Program-made: the position numbers and the translations under genes
Shown: piece after piece, positions 1 to 11,631 of the stretch
Layout of the letters: the number at the start of each line of letters is the position of its first letter
Position numbering within the stretch: position 1 is the stretch's first letter
Assembly (NCBI RefSeq): GCF_020520425.1
Contig: NC_079489.1
Span: forward strand, 18,996,001-19,060,000
Source of the DNA: Spinacia oleracea
Taxonomy: Eukaryota; Streptophyta; Magnoliopsida; Caryophyllales; Amaranthaceae
DNA length: 64,000 nucleotides
Direction of reading: 5' to 3'
The notes under the pieces: generated by a model
Databases searched by the model: none
What the model saw: only the letters and a program-made list of their open reading frames with translations
What the model was told of the DNA's origin: nothing

Positions 1-105
1 TTATTCAAAAACCAAGATTATGCTTTTAAAGAGGAATATCTATGCTGCAAAAACTAAAAGGTGAATAGTTTTGGTAGTAAATTCATTTTTTTAGATAAAC
101 ATATA

Positions 106-375
106 CTACCTCCGTTCCTAAATGATCTTTACGGTTACTATTTGCACGGTAATTAAGGAATTTTGGTGAACATGTGATGGTGGGGTAACAAATGGAAAAT
201 AAGTGGCTGTAAATTGTCCAACAATGTGAGTGGGTGGAAACTAATATTAAAGTATTGTGAGTGGGTAAGTTATGGTGGTCAAATAAGAGTAAAAATGGAA
301 TAAAGTAGGAATGTAAAGAACTTTCAGGAACGGACTAAAACGGAAAGCGTAAAGAACTTTTAGGAACGGAGGTAG
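106..375. mobile_element. Stowaway-like MITE
   Basis: A 270-bp element has terminal inverted repeats: CTACCTCCGTTCCTAAATGA at the left end is mirrored by TTTAGGAACGGAGGTAG at the right end. TA dinucleotides flank it on both sides (104-105 and 376-377). The CTCCGTTCC-type terminus and TA duplication are the hallmarks of Stowaway (Tc1/Mariner-derived) MITEs. There is no coding capacity. Transposition would depend on a mariner-like transposase encoded elsewhere. Confidence 0.85.
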
Positions 376-377
376 TA

Positions 378-1702
378 CTATGTATTATTTAATGTAATTG
401 CGAGTTGTAATTTTGGCAAAGGTATCGCATTGTATTGTAATATAGGTAATTCTTTAATTGTCTTAAATTCGAAATCTTTTAACTACACATTATTATATCT
501 AGATGCTACTTTAGGTCATACGTATTAATAACAAGTTTCGTGATATTTTGATTTATAGTATCTAAAACTGAGGGAAATATCTTGGGTTTTTCTAAAGAGT
601 AAACTGAAAGGTGACCTACCAAGTTTTAAATCCTGGATTCTGTGTAAGCATTAAGCTATCAACTAGTCATGCCATGGTAGAAGTTTTGAGTTCAACATGT
701 GAGAATACTTAGCTGTTAGGGAATTTTGAGAAGCCTTGTACGTAAAAGATGCAATAAGCCCTGCGGTGCGGTGATGACCCATACCGGGAAGGACATTTAT
801 AATTATAGTGGGAAGTGTCGCTATGCCTGGGATGGATCAGTTTTGACGTTTGATATTTGAGTAAATGGATTAAAGGAAAAATTGTCAAAAATGACTTATT
901 ATTCTAAAACACCCACCTTTCTGACTATAAAAGCCCAAAATATCCCTTCTGACAATTTCCTATTTTAAAACATCAAAAATGGAGGAGGGGGGGGGGGAAG
1001 AACTTTATTCATTTACCTTTAAAAAGTCACAGGAAATGGAAGGTTTCATCTAAAACACCCACCTTCTCGGAAAGAGGTCCAAAAACGAAGTAAACGGTCA
1101 AGTCTGACAGCTGAGCTTCGTTCAAGCAGTAAGGCGCTTAATTTTTTTTTTTTTTTTTTTTGGAGAAAGAGCCGTAAACCACTTGAAACAACAGGAGTAA
1201 AAATAATTGCACGAAATATAAAAATTCCTGTGCTGGATTGCCTGAAACTAATAGAATCTCTGGTTTGTTGGAGACTTGCACAGTTTAATTAAGTTTTTGG
1301 GTTGAGTGGAGATCTTCACTTATATCATCTCTGTAAAACATGAATATACTAATTTGCATATTCGGTTTAATTTTCCTATGGCAGAATGAACTGGTTTCAC
1401 CAATTCTGCTCATATTTTTTTGTATCTTCTCCGTTTAGCTGATTTAATATATGTATATGGAATGCATTAGAACTCATACTTTTCTTTTTGAAATGTAAAT
1501 GAATGCATAATGCAAGTCATTATTTTGGCAGGACTAGGATAGTTAAAACATGATGCTAGCTTATTGTTGTTATAAAAGCTGCAGTTTTTTATTTAGACTA
1601 CCACCATGGAAGTAGGAGTTCTGATGCTTGAGTTTACCAGCTAGTCTGATGCTTTCAAGTCTGTCAACTAGCGTTGTCTAACTTTGAATTCATTGTTTGC
1701 AG
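378..1702. other. Non-coding stretch, probably intron of a gene entering from the left
   Basis: AT-rich sequence with no convincing open frame. It holds a run of G at about 988-998, a run of T at about 1142-1160, and two copies of the short phrase CTAAAACACCCACCTT (about 904 and 1051) that may mark an old insertion or local duplication. The next recognisable feature is a splice acceptor at 1701-1702, so intron is the simplest reading, but this is inference. Confidence 0.35.
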
Positions 1703-1777
1703 TTCAATCAAGAGAAAGGAGCGGTGGTTAAAGAGCCTAACCTTACTGAAGGTGTCAACTTAGTTGTTAATTCATGA
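1703..1777 (+). CDS. Putative terminal exon of an unidentified gene
   Basis: A pyrimidine-rich stretch ending TTTGCAG (AG at 1701-1702) is followed by a 24-codon open frame ending in TGA at 1775-1777. The peptide begins FNQEKGAVVKEPNLTEG and ends NLVVNS. The composition (alternating charged and hydrophobic residues) looks like real coding sequence, and the position suits the last exon of a plus-strand gene whose earlier exons lie before the window. I do not recognise the family. The downstream sequence to about 2400 would be its 3' UTR, converging on the TFIIS gene. The alternative is a chance open frame behind a chance acceptor. Confidence 0.35.
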   Translation, partial: FNQEKGAVVKEPNLTEGVNLVVNS

Positions 1778-3067
1778 TCAGTTCTAATAGCAAATTTGTA
1801 ACAAACACCCACTTGCAAACTGTTGAGCTCCCGGCATTTGTGCTTGTTTGCGCCATTACCTGTTGGTCAGCTGGGCTGGGTCAACACAGAGAACTGCTTG
1901 TAAATCTTACAGAATACAAATCAAAAATTTGTAGTAGTATTAAATGTATGCATCAGAGTTGGTGATCCGATCCCCATATAGGCATCAGTGCCGCTTTTCG
2001 TGTGGTAACCTCTAATGAAATTGTTTAGGAACATAGGACATGTGAACTTAATGGATCTTATTTTGAAGGAAAGTGTCCTATGAAAACTGCACTTGTTTTC
2101 AAAAGTTGTGACCTTAACTTTAAAATCTCAGTTTGCTGATTTGAACATGTTATGGTACTTTGCTGTAACAGGGGTTTCTGCACCTCATGAATGAATCCAT
2201 GCTGAATTTAGTCTGTGGTCGCAGTCATGGCACTTTTCAGTTTTAATAGTCACATCCTGCATATCTGATTCTCTTAAAGAATGTTCTTGCTATACAGTTC
2301 ATCACCACTTTAATAGAAACCTGAAAATTGATGTACATTTAGAATCATTGGTGTACAGAATTTCAATGGGGTTAGATCGAATACAATTGACCCTCTATTA
2401 CCAACTTTAAAAATTGCTTAGTTTGAGCGGAGCTGAAGTTTGAAATCTTCCATATACCATTGAGGTTTCACAAAGCAAAATATGGCATTCTGTACTACTG
2501 GTAGCATGGGCACCTGGATGGTTGACGCCGCCTGAATGTCTGATGGTCGAGATAAGAGCAAGCCCCTTTCTGAGGGAGGATTAAAAGCTAGTTCGTGCTC
2601 AAAGATGGAATTACTGCAAATTGTCAGAAACTGTACAAAAGATGTATCACAGACATGAGTAAACATATGGAAGTAAAAATATAGACTTCGTCAATGTCAA
2701 GGTAATTGTTCAAATAATTACAGCTCAACCAGAGCTGATCTGACAATTAAGTAACATCTCTTGAACAAATGGAAGAGCAACACTTATAATAATATCCTAC
2801 AAACACATCTAAACTCATCAGAGACATAACTAACATACAGCTAACGAACAAATAAATAAATAAAAATGAAGAACATGTCGATTCCATCCTCAAATACCAG
2901 AAAAGAAATAGCAGAACTGTAAACAGGCAACTGCACAAGAGCCACAAAAATACTTGCACAAGAGAAGGCAACAAAAACCAGGTCGGTAAGTCTGACGCGG
3001 TAGCATTGTAACACCTCCTATGTGCCAAGCAGCTCGGCAATGCCAGCCTTTACCCATGAAATTAAGC
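1778..3067. other. Convergent 3' regions between the left-edge gene and TFIIS
   Basis: No supported coding sequence. The left part is probably the 3' UTR of the plus-strand exon ending at 1777. The right part, up to 3067, is probably the 3' UTR of the minus-strand TFIIS gene. The short open frames here are not preserved as families that I recognise. Confidence 0.4.
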
Positions 3068-5867
3068 TCAGCAAAATTTCCAATGATTATTGCAGTTAAC
3101 ACAAGTTACAAAAGTTGTCATAGGTTCATCAGCACTCCGAGTTTGCAGCTGGTGGTATGTGGTCTTGCGCTGACCACATCTACCACATCTAAACTGGTCA
3201 GTTGTGGCCTTTGGTGCACCCATCCGCTCACATTCAAATAGTGCCTTTTTTTCAATCTTCTGGTTCTCTATTCGTCTTTGCTCACTCGCCATTTCTTCAG
3301 GTGTCAAGTTGACAATCCTTTCAGGCTTTATATCCCCTAAAAGGACTTTCCTGCGAAAATCTGGGTTCTTGTCATCCTTGATGTTAAACATAATGCTTCT
3401 GTATTTAAACTTGTGAGCACCAGTGGAACGGCCCCACTTATCAAACATAACGGACTCTACCGATACAGCCACTCGAACCGGGTCACAAGCATCAACATCT
3501 CCTTTAATGCTTTCGTGTGCCTCGTTACAAACTTTGGATAGAGCCTCTAAAAGAAGCTCTCGCACCTTATCACGTGTTGCATCACCAGACTTCAACATTG
3601 AAGGCAACTTCGGGGGAGCATTAGCAACTGGTTTATTTGCACTGGAGCTCGGTTTCACTTGATTTGCTGTTCTCTCAACCTTTACAGGTTCCTCTGAAAT
3701 CAAACTTTCAGCCTTTACTGCATTACCATTTCCAAACTTCCTTTCCACAGGACCTTGTTCGGTCTTAGCAAGCTTTCGTGGTCTGGGTGAAACACCTTCT
3801 TCAACTTTCTCGACTTTCCCATTTCCTCCCCATGTACTCTTTTCAGCCTTGACTGGAATTGCTTTGGTGGTGCTGTCAGCATTTATAGGGACAACTTTCA
3901 CTGAATTATTACCAACTTCACCATTTTTTTTCTGTGCTGTTTCCTGAAGTATTATGTTTTTCCATATCTCAATCAAATCAGCTGCAAAACTCTGAATCTT
4001 CCTTCTAGGATGTTTCGTAAGATGCCGTAGCCGCTTTCCAACCTGATGATTAAGTGCACATCGACTCGATCAGTTCAAATTACAAAAATAAAATAAAAGA
4101 TACAGATATCCCTAATATAAAATATTAAAAGCGACTTTGAATGTGAAGTAAAATTCGAACAAAGAAGTCTTTATGCAGCTCATAGACAAGCTAATCTACA
4201 TATGCTGTATTTTGAGAAGGCTGCATGCATATACAGTGGTGACAGAACACTATGATAATATTTCAAGTCTTCTGCCTCTATTATACAAATTCAGATCCTT
4301 AAGATGGAAAGCTTTGCAAGCAAGTTCTAAACTTGCAAAATAACTTCATAACTGATACCTGCTGATTTTCTCTCTCATTTCACTCACTTTCTTCTTCTCC
4401 CTTAACTTTTCCCCTTTAATTTTGATATTAATTACAGCTTTTGAAAATTTAAACCGATTCGATGGTAATTTAAGATTCGATTAGTATTTGTTGGAAATGA
4501 GATTCATACTAAGGAATCTAAAGGCATTCGACTTCCTTGTGCGTTTTAACTTTAGTTGGTAAATTTAAAATTCCGGTTAAGCAGCTAAACAGCAGACTGG
4601 ACTATGGAATCCAATTGATGAGAAACATTTTGTAGACAATGGTCCCTTCCATTTCCTTATAATACGTTTATCCTAAAAAAATATACAATATAATCTTTCT
4701 CCCCCTACCCCCTTCCTTTATTTTGCTCCCTCCATAAAACTAATACCAACATAGTCTAAGAAATTGGTGAAACATCTGATGAAACATAACAAAGGCACTT
4801 TTCGCAATTTAGCAGCAACTCTGCAGCACAACCACCCAACATGACCATCAGCTCAACTATTCAGCATGATTTTAACAAAAGAAAGAAACGGGAAATCCAT
4901 CCTTGTTTTCAAAGAAAGATGTGCCGATGAGAGTCCAACGACCTTTCACAATGATCTCCATCCACATTCTTCCCAATCAACTACCATTCCCAAATGACAT
5001 GTTGCAACAAAAAGTATGCAATTTCAATCTGACTTCTACTGAATTATTCAATTCATAGATGGAAACTTGAAAAGCACCAGACCACAATATTTGTTGAGAG
5101 ATAGCTGTTCTAGTATACCAACTGTCTATCTAGGTTATCCTACGCTGGCACTAATTATCTGCTCAAAATTCAGATAATTAGTCAACATCTATCTGTTACC
5201 ATATCCTAACTGATAATTAAATTCCAAAACTCACATTATGAGAAAATTACAAAAGTGCCATGGAGTTCATAGATTGGCTTTATGCGACTCCCATTATTCT
5301 CCTTCACTATCCGAAAACAGAAAACATTAAAACAATCCCTTCAAAAGACAATGTTTCATCCAATACTGGAAACTTTGCATCAGAAACCAAGACAGAATAG
5401 AAGTTAACCAGTAGCTAATTTCGGGTTACCCAATAAGCCAATAAGTTAATTTGTCTGTTCTCTAGTTGTCTAATGTTAAAGTTAAGTTCCCAAAGCTGAC
5501 ACGTTCTTAATTAAGAATTAGGCTCGGATTCTCGATTGATTACAAGAAAAATGCTAACAGGATAATTGTCAGTGAGAAAAAGGGAGTACAAATTTTGACA
5601 ACACTTGGGAACTACATACTCCCTATATATGAATTGATGAAAGATAATATTGTTACTAAAAATCAATGAAACAGAAGGAACAAAAAGAATAGAATTCGAA
5701 CAAACCTGAGTTGAAACAAGAATCTGATAATTGACAGGGAAATCCTTAAGCACTTTCAAGGCTTCAAGGCACAGACTTTCCTCATTGGTGGAGCTGACGT
5801 CTTCAGCTGCTGCTGCATCTGCCGCCTTCTTGGCGGCCTCAAACAATTCCACCAACTCACTCTCCAT
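3068..5867 (-). CDS. TFIIS: Transcription elongation factor TFIIS
   Basis: Two coding exons: 5867-5706 (54 codons) and 4042-3068 (325 codons including stop), joined by GT-AG splicing across a 1.66-kb intron. The product is 378 aa, the size I recall for Arabidopsis TFIIS. TFIIS binds arrested RNA polymerase II and stimulates cleavage of the nascent RNA so that elongation can resume; it acts in the nucleus. Visible parts are an N-terminal TFS2N/LW bundle (about residues 1-100, starting MESELVELFEAAKKAADA), a charged Lys/Glu/Pro-rich linker, the Pol II-binding central domain (about 205-325), and the C-terminal zinc ribbon with CGRC and CVNC pairs. The zinc ribbon has the catalytic loop RSADEP, with the Asp-Glu pair intact. 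The ATG at 5867 is preferred over an upstream in-frame ATG because it gives the conserved family N-terminus and the upstream part looks like UTR. Confidence 0.96.
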
Positions 5868-6680
5868 TCTCCTGATCACCGTATTCCACTCGCTACCACT
5901 CCCCTCTGTTATCCGGTTTCTTCTCCTTTTAATTACAACCTCACCAAAATTTCTCAGATTCTTCCTCAAAACCCAACAACTGCAAACAGCAATATACAAT
6001 CATAAATATTCATATTCCCATTGAATATTCTCAATCAAACCAAAAGATTAATATTTTTTTTCATCAAATGTTCATCATTATTGAGTCGTTGACACAAAAT
6101 CATACACGAAAAAAAAAAAAAAAAAAAAAAAAACCTTCAACATTAACGTATATATTTATCAAGCGTACGCAATGCAGAAACCCTAATTTGGGAATCGCTA
6201 AACTTCGTCAACAACAATAAAATTGATAACCCTAATCAGCAACCAAAAAAAGCTCCATATTAGCCAAACTAATACATGATTTCATAAGAATTAGCTCTCA
6301 AAATCAACCAAAAACACCGTAAATCATTGAAACACCAAAGTAATGAATCAAACCAAAAAATCGAAAGAACATAATATAACATTGGTTGAAAAAATTGAAG
6401 AGCTTGAAAGGGATTGTTACTATAGAAAGAATAAGAAAAGAACCTTGAGAAAATTGAAGAAATCAGAAAATTCGAGAGAGAAACACAAACAGTAGACGAA
6501 GATGAAGATGAGGGTGAGGGTGAGTTTTGCGCAGCTATTCTGTTTTTTTGAGCTTCAAACCGAAGACAAGACAAACCAAGCTAGTTTTATCCTATTTCTA
6601 TTCGTAGTCCAATTCTTAGGTTTTGCAAACCGTTTTTGTTACCTAATTCCGTAGTTAGTTTGTGTGAGGGTTAAATTAGT
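5868..6680 (-). promoter_or_regulatory. TFIIS 5' UTR, probable UTR intron and promoter
   Basis: Upstream of the TFIIS start, a donor (AAG|GT at 6444/6443) and an acceptor (TTTGCAG, AG at 5981-5980) would define a 5'-UTR intron of about 460 bp. First-intron placement in the leader is common in plant housekeeping genes. A run of more than 20 A lies at about 6110-6133. The likely transcription start is around 6560-6590, about 100 bp from the MULE end at 6681, so the proximal promoter is short and borders the transposon. Confidence 0.5.
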
Positions 6681-6760
6681 GGAGCGCTAAAAGCCGCCCT
6701 ACATTACTCAAAACCGCCCTAATATTTCTCACTTTTTATCCTTAATACCCTTATTTAATT
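6681..6760 (+). repeat. MULE left terminal inverted repeat
   Basis: About 75-80 bp inverted relative to 17145-17223. The core, from CCGCCCTACATTACTC onward, is nearly identical; the outer 20 bp and the inner AT-rich part are diverged. In MuDR-type elements such repeats bind the transposase and hold the promoter of the adjacent gene. Here the left repeat lies upstream of the PMD gene. Confidence 0.88.
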
Positions 6761-6929
6761 CAACTTCCCAAATCTGATTTTCAACTTTCACCTCATCCAT
6801 CTTGGAGAGAGAAAATCCCACAACCACCACAAACGTAAAACCACTCAACGCCGGCAGTCAGAGGGCGGGGCCGCAACACCTTTGGCTGGTAAGGTGGTCG
6901 GAAAACCAGTGGCGCTTCTTGCCGGCCGA

Positions 6930-7060
6930 CCACCACCGTCTCCGTCGTCCGTCGTTCCCCTTCCCTGTTGCTCGATCTTCTTTCTTGTTGCTCGATCTTC
7001 TTCGCTGCAACCCGTCGTCCATCGTTCCCCTTTCCTGTTGCTCGATCTTCTTCTCGCAGC
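6930..7060 (+). repeat. Short direct repeats in the PMD gene leader
   Basis: The phrase GTTGCTCGATCTTCTT occurs three times (about 6968, 6986 and 7038), and a GTCGTCCATCGTTCCCC-like phrase precedes two of these. The stretch is CT-rich and lies between the left TIR and the start codon at 7202, so it would be the transcribed leader. Overlapping open frames here are low-complexity shadows. Confidence 0.6.
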
Positions 7061-7699
7061 AGCACGTCCCAGCCACCAAGGTCGTTGTTTCCGGCCAAGT
7101 TTCCGACGAACAACCCCCACCTTGTTGAACAACCCAGCGACGACGGTAGCTCACGTCCGACTCTCCTTTGGATCTAGCAGCAGCAGCACCGGCGGAATCT
7201 TATGACGGGTCGTCGAAACCATCCTGCGAAGCCAAGAAAAGAACCACCGGCGACGAGAGCCAAGCAACCGGCGGCGAAGGGAGTTAAAATACCGGCGAGG
7301 AAGAGCAAAGCACAACCTGTAAGTCTGATTTTAAGTCTGATTTTAAGTCGATTTTAGAACCTATTGTAAGTCTGATTTTTTCTGGATTCGTGAACCTATT
7401 GTTCAATTAGATGATGCGTTTTTTGTTCAATTAGATGCTGCGAATTTGTTGGGTTTTTATGTATTGCAATTTGCTAGAATTGATGTACTGTTGTTTTTTG
7501 ATTTTCAATTTTCTGTTTTGGGATGATATTTGTGGTTTATTGTTTGTTCAATTAGTTCGATTTTAACGACAAAGTGCAAATCACATTGGGTTGAATTGTG
7601 TGGTTTATTTTTTAAATTTGTTTGTTGAATTTGAAGTTTTGTTGTTGAATGTTAATGTTGTTGTGGATGTGCGTACAGAAATCGAATTTGGGTTTAGGA

Positions 7700-7945
7700 A
7701 ACATAGACTTATGCGAATTGAGCCTATTCCACGGTATAGACTTATGTAAATTAAGCCTCATCCATGGATGGAGCCTAAAATGCATAAGTCTCTTTTTTTT
7801 TTTTTAACAAATTAAATAGTCATGGACTTATGCGATTTTAGCTTCGTCCATGGTTTAGACTTATGCAGATTAAGCTCAAGCCATGGAACGAGCTTAAATT
7901 TCATAAGTCCATTCCATGGACGGAGCCTAAAATGCATAAGTCTAC
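7700..7945. repeat. Left subterminal array of CCATGG-centred palindromes
   Basis: About seven units of a 35-40 bp motif containing ACTTATG, then TAAGCTC-like sequence, then CCATGG, alternating with their reverse complements ending CATAAGTC. Paired units form palindromes centred on CCATGG. The array lies inside the first intron of the PMD gene. A matching, longer array lies near the other end of the MULE at 16283-16885. Confidence 0.85.
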
Positions 7946-8704
7946 AACTTTTTCTAAGAAATAAAATCGACACCTTTTTTCCCATGGTCTTGACTATAAA
8001 ATTAATTTTAATTATTATGTTTATTAATTATAATTATTACGTTTTAAACTTGTATTGTTAATTAATTATAAACATAATCTTAAAAGATGACTATATATAT
8101 TAAATAATTTATTTAAATGAAATAAAAATGAAAAAACTAGCATAAATAGTAGAAATAATGTTTTTTTTTTTTTTTACTATAAGCACTCTTGTACCTTGAA
8201 AAAACTAGCGTAAATAGTAGAAAAAATGTTAAAAATAATCATATTAATAAAAAATACCTAAGTTTGAGTTTACTAAATATTAGGCATTTGTTATGAATAG
8301 TGAAATAATATTCAAAATTGATAGTGTTATTAGGCTCCATTGATGCTAATAAAAAAAATACTTGTTATGAGAATAAGAAAAAATATACTCATGATTATAA
8401 ATTATTTTGATGGTAATTAATTATTGATTTTCAAATATATAGCAAAAAGTTGGGGAATCTTCCTCCGTGTATCTCACTAGCGATGTTGACTCTGGTGCTC
8501 GACATACTCGAGATCGATGTATTGATGCTTCAGTTAGGAGAGAGAAGCAGGTTGCACGAGTTATGCAACCGGTGCATGAGAGTGAGTCTTCTCGTCCGTT
8601 TGATGATGAGGATGTGGATCATGGCTTTGAGCAGGAGCTGGAGGCCGAGTTGGCTTTGGAGGATGAGGATGTTAATGTGGCTAGGGAGGATGTTAATGTG
8701 GCTA

Positions 8705-11631
8705 TGTAATCCCCCGTAATTTTATACATTGTTTATATTTTTTTACGTATATTTAATATATTTAAGTACAATTTGCGGATTTTAGAAATGAATATGTAAT
8801 TAAAATATAATTATTTTATCTCATTTTGAATACTTTAATGATTTACGAAATCAAAATGTATTTTCGAATTTTACGTTAAAACGAATTCGAATTACGAAAA
8901 TCGATTAAATTTAGAAAACGATCCTATCCGATTTTGGATTCGAATCCTAAAACTAAATTCCTAAGTCTAGCCCAATTGAATAAAGCCCAATATTATAAAC
9001 CCATAACCCCATACTTCTACTCCATGTAAAACACAAAACACCAAACCCCTCTATTCCTACTTCACGTAAAAACCAAAAAGGGCAAAACCCATCTCTCTCC
9101 TTTCCTGCTTCCTCTTCCTCCCTCTGCCCAGCCGCCGACCACCACGAGCACGCCACCAAGGCCGCCAGACCACCTCGCCGGTAAGCCACCGCTTCATCCC
9201 CTTCTCCTTCTTTCTTTCTCTTCCGTTCTCCTTTTTGTGTGACTCTCTTTCTCACTCGTTCTTTGTTGCCCGAGCCAACAGCCACGTCGCTGACCACCAG
9301 CTCTCACCACCACCTTGCTCGCGCAGCCCCCGCGTCGCCACCCAGCCTGCGCCGCCGCTGCCTTGTCCCTGCTCGCCGGTAGTTCTCTTTCCTCCTCCCT
9401 TTCTCTTTTCTCTTTTATTCTTTTGTTGTGGTTGTGTATTCAACTGATTGTGGCTGACCACCACTCGTTCGCGCAGCCACCGCAAGTAGCACCACCGTGT
9501 GCCGCCGTCTCTCAGCCCTGCCGCAAGCCACCTCTGTCCGCCAGCCAACTCTCTCTCCTCCTTCTTGAATTGGTTACTTTCTTAAACCCTAAGTAACTAA
9601 TTATTTTAAATTAAAGTTTGTTAATTTAGATTATGTTCTTAAATTAAATTTATAATTTTTATGGTAAATATGATTTTCAGATTTGATGTTGAGATTAAAA
9701 ACGAATTAATTTTCAGTTTTGATTAATTAAAATTAAGATTAGGGCTTAATCATAATTTATTAACTTGAATTATGTTTTCTTGAATTAAAGTTATGGGTTT
9801 TGTGATTTAAATTATAAATTTGAGATTATATGGATTTTATAATAAAGTTATTAATTTTCAGATTATCTAATTACATTGAAATATTGATTTTTGATTATTT
9901 AAAGTATGAAATTCAAGGTTTTTATGATTATTAATCATGATGGGTTGAGTATGGATCATTGAATTGGTTGTGTTGAGATACTAGGAACGTAGATTGACCA
10001 TGGTGAAGCTTTTAAATGAAATTATATTGCTGAAAATTTAAAGTACGATGTTTGCAAAAGTTTTCAACGAATTTCAATCACTAATTCAATAATCATGATT
10101 CTAGAAAATCAAATGTTTAAGTTTTGATATTGGGGAAAGTTCTAAATATGTTTAGGATGCATTTAGAATGCTTTCTTATGGTTGTCAATGATTAGGAATT
10201 TATTGGGATTATTTGTTGGTTGTTTTAGGCGGAGAATTCTCTTTAGGCGACTTTTGAAAGTGTTAAAGTGGCCTATCAGTTTGTTTACACAAGGTACGTA
10301 CATACCTGTGTGCTTGGAATGTGTGCTAATTGTTGAAACCATGTTGAATCTTGTTGTTGAACTTGGTTATGTTGATATTATGGACGAACTGGGTTATATT
10401 GAATGTGCATGTTTAATACTGTTGGACAAACTTATTGAACTTATTTTGCACTATGAGAACTGTAACATGTTAGTATGGATGATTGATACAAACATGTTGG
10501 TTGGGAACACTAGATTATTCTATATGATTGGTTTGGATCGATTGGTTGTTGTTCCCTTTCTATCTTTTCACTACTTTATGAGGGCGGAGGACCTTGTTTA
10601 GTAAGTTGAAACTTTATGCCCATATACAGGGTTGCTCATGGTTAAAGGAAAGGTTGGATAAATTGGAATGAGTCTTGATTGATGCTTTTATGATCACTTA
10701 CTTAATTCCAAGATAAAAACAGTTGTGAACAAATGTGAATTGTATGTCTTATGTAATGGTTGAGTCATAACGGAATCTCAATTTGTAAATCATGTAAAGT
10801 GAAACCGAATAGCAATAGCTTTAGACTGTGCACGTCTGAAGTGACGGACAAACAGGAGTTGGGGTTCATGGTGGTAGCCCATGGCCTTTTCTGGGACCGG
10901 ATTGATCACCGTGTCCTATTTTTATTTAAACGTTCCTCGATATCGCAGGTCACTGAGGTTACGGAGTCGCGCCCGTACCTCGTCTTCCTTAGTGAAGACT
11001 TCTGGATGGTCAACTCGGTCCATTGTCTATTTCAACTAAAATAATATTATGGTTATTAAGCCTAGCTTAGTCTAGTCAAGTATAGTCGTCAAATTATTAT
11101 GTTTTGTCTGTCCTTACTTATATTTATTAGTATCATGATAGGGTTGTTGGTTTGATAGTATCATGCTAGGATTGTTGTTGTTTTAGTATGTAGTACTCAG
11201 CTTTGCTGATTACGTGCTTTGTTTGTGTGTGTTGATCATGGCTATGCCTTATTGATCCTGTGATGACCCATCTTTGGTGAGCAGTCTCTAAGGATCAATA
11301 AGCGTCGCCCATCTACAGGTTTGAAGATGATGCATCATTGGGATCGGGATTAGAGAGCTTGTAGTTCTATTCGTTTAATTAAGTGATTTAATTTGTTAAC
11401 TTGGATTTGAAATTTGTCGTACTATTCGTATTTCCTTAATTCAGTTAATTGGTTTGGACCTAATATGTAATAGATTATTTATGAACCTAAAAGTTAGTTT
11501 TATGTTTTCCGCTGCAAAATTCTGAATAAGCCGTAACGTTTTCACACGGGCGATAATACTTTGATAATTCCCTACAGTTATATTTAAAAAGAGGTTATTT
11601 TAGAAAATGGGAATTGTTGGGGTGTTACAGG
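8705..11631. mobile_element. Solo LTR (Ty3/gypsy-like), fossil
   Basis: A 2,927-bp block starts TGTAATCCCCCG and ends GGGGTGTTACA, the TG...CA boundaries of an LTR. It is flanked by a perfect 5-bp duplication GGCTA (8700-8704 and 11632-11636). No gag or pol sequence lies inside, so it is a lone LTR left by recombination between the two LTRs of a larger element. The terminal motifs and great length resemble plant Ty3/gypsy LTRs, but the lineage is not established. It sits in exon 2 of the PMD gene and is therefore younger than that gene's arrival in the MULE. Confidence 0.9.

Noticed and set aside
5868-5999. Longer TFIIS N-terminus from an upstream in-frame ATG at 5999
   Set aside because: The upstream residues do not look like TFIIS and cross a likely UTR splice acceptor at 5980. 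The MESELVELF start matches the family.
6793-7205. Several Ser/Pro- and Arg-rich frames on both strands just inside the left MULE end
   Set aside because: These are shadows of the CT-rich, repeat-bearing leader of the PMD gene. Only the ATG at 7202 leads into a splice-consistent gene.
8953-9596. Open frames inside the 2.9-kb solo LTR
   Set aside because: They are proline/serine- or lysine-rich composition artefacts in a CT-rich part of the LTR, with no recognised domain.
8705-11631. Complete LTR retrotransposon
   Set aside because: No gag/pol sequence and no second LTR inside the GGCTA-flanked block. A solo LTR explains it.
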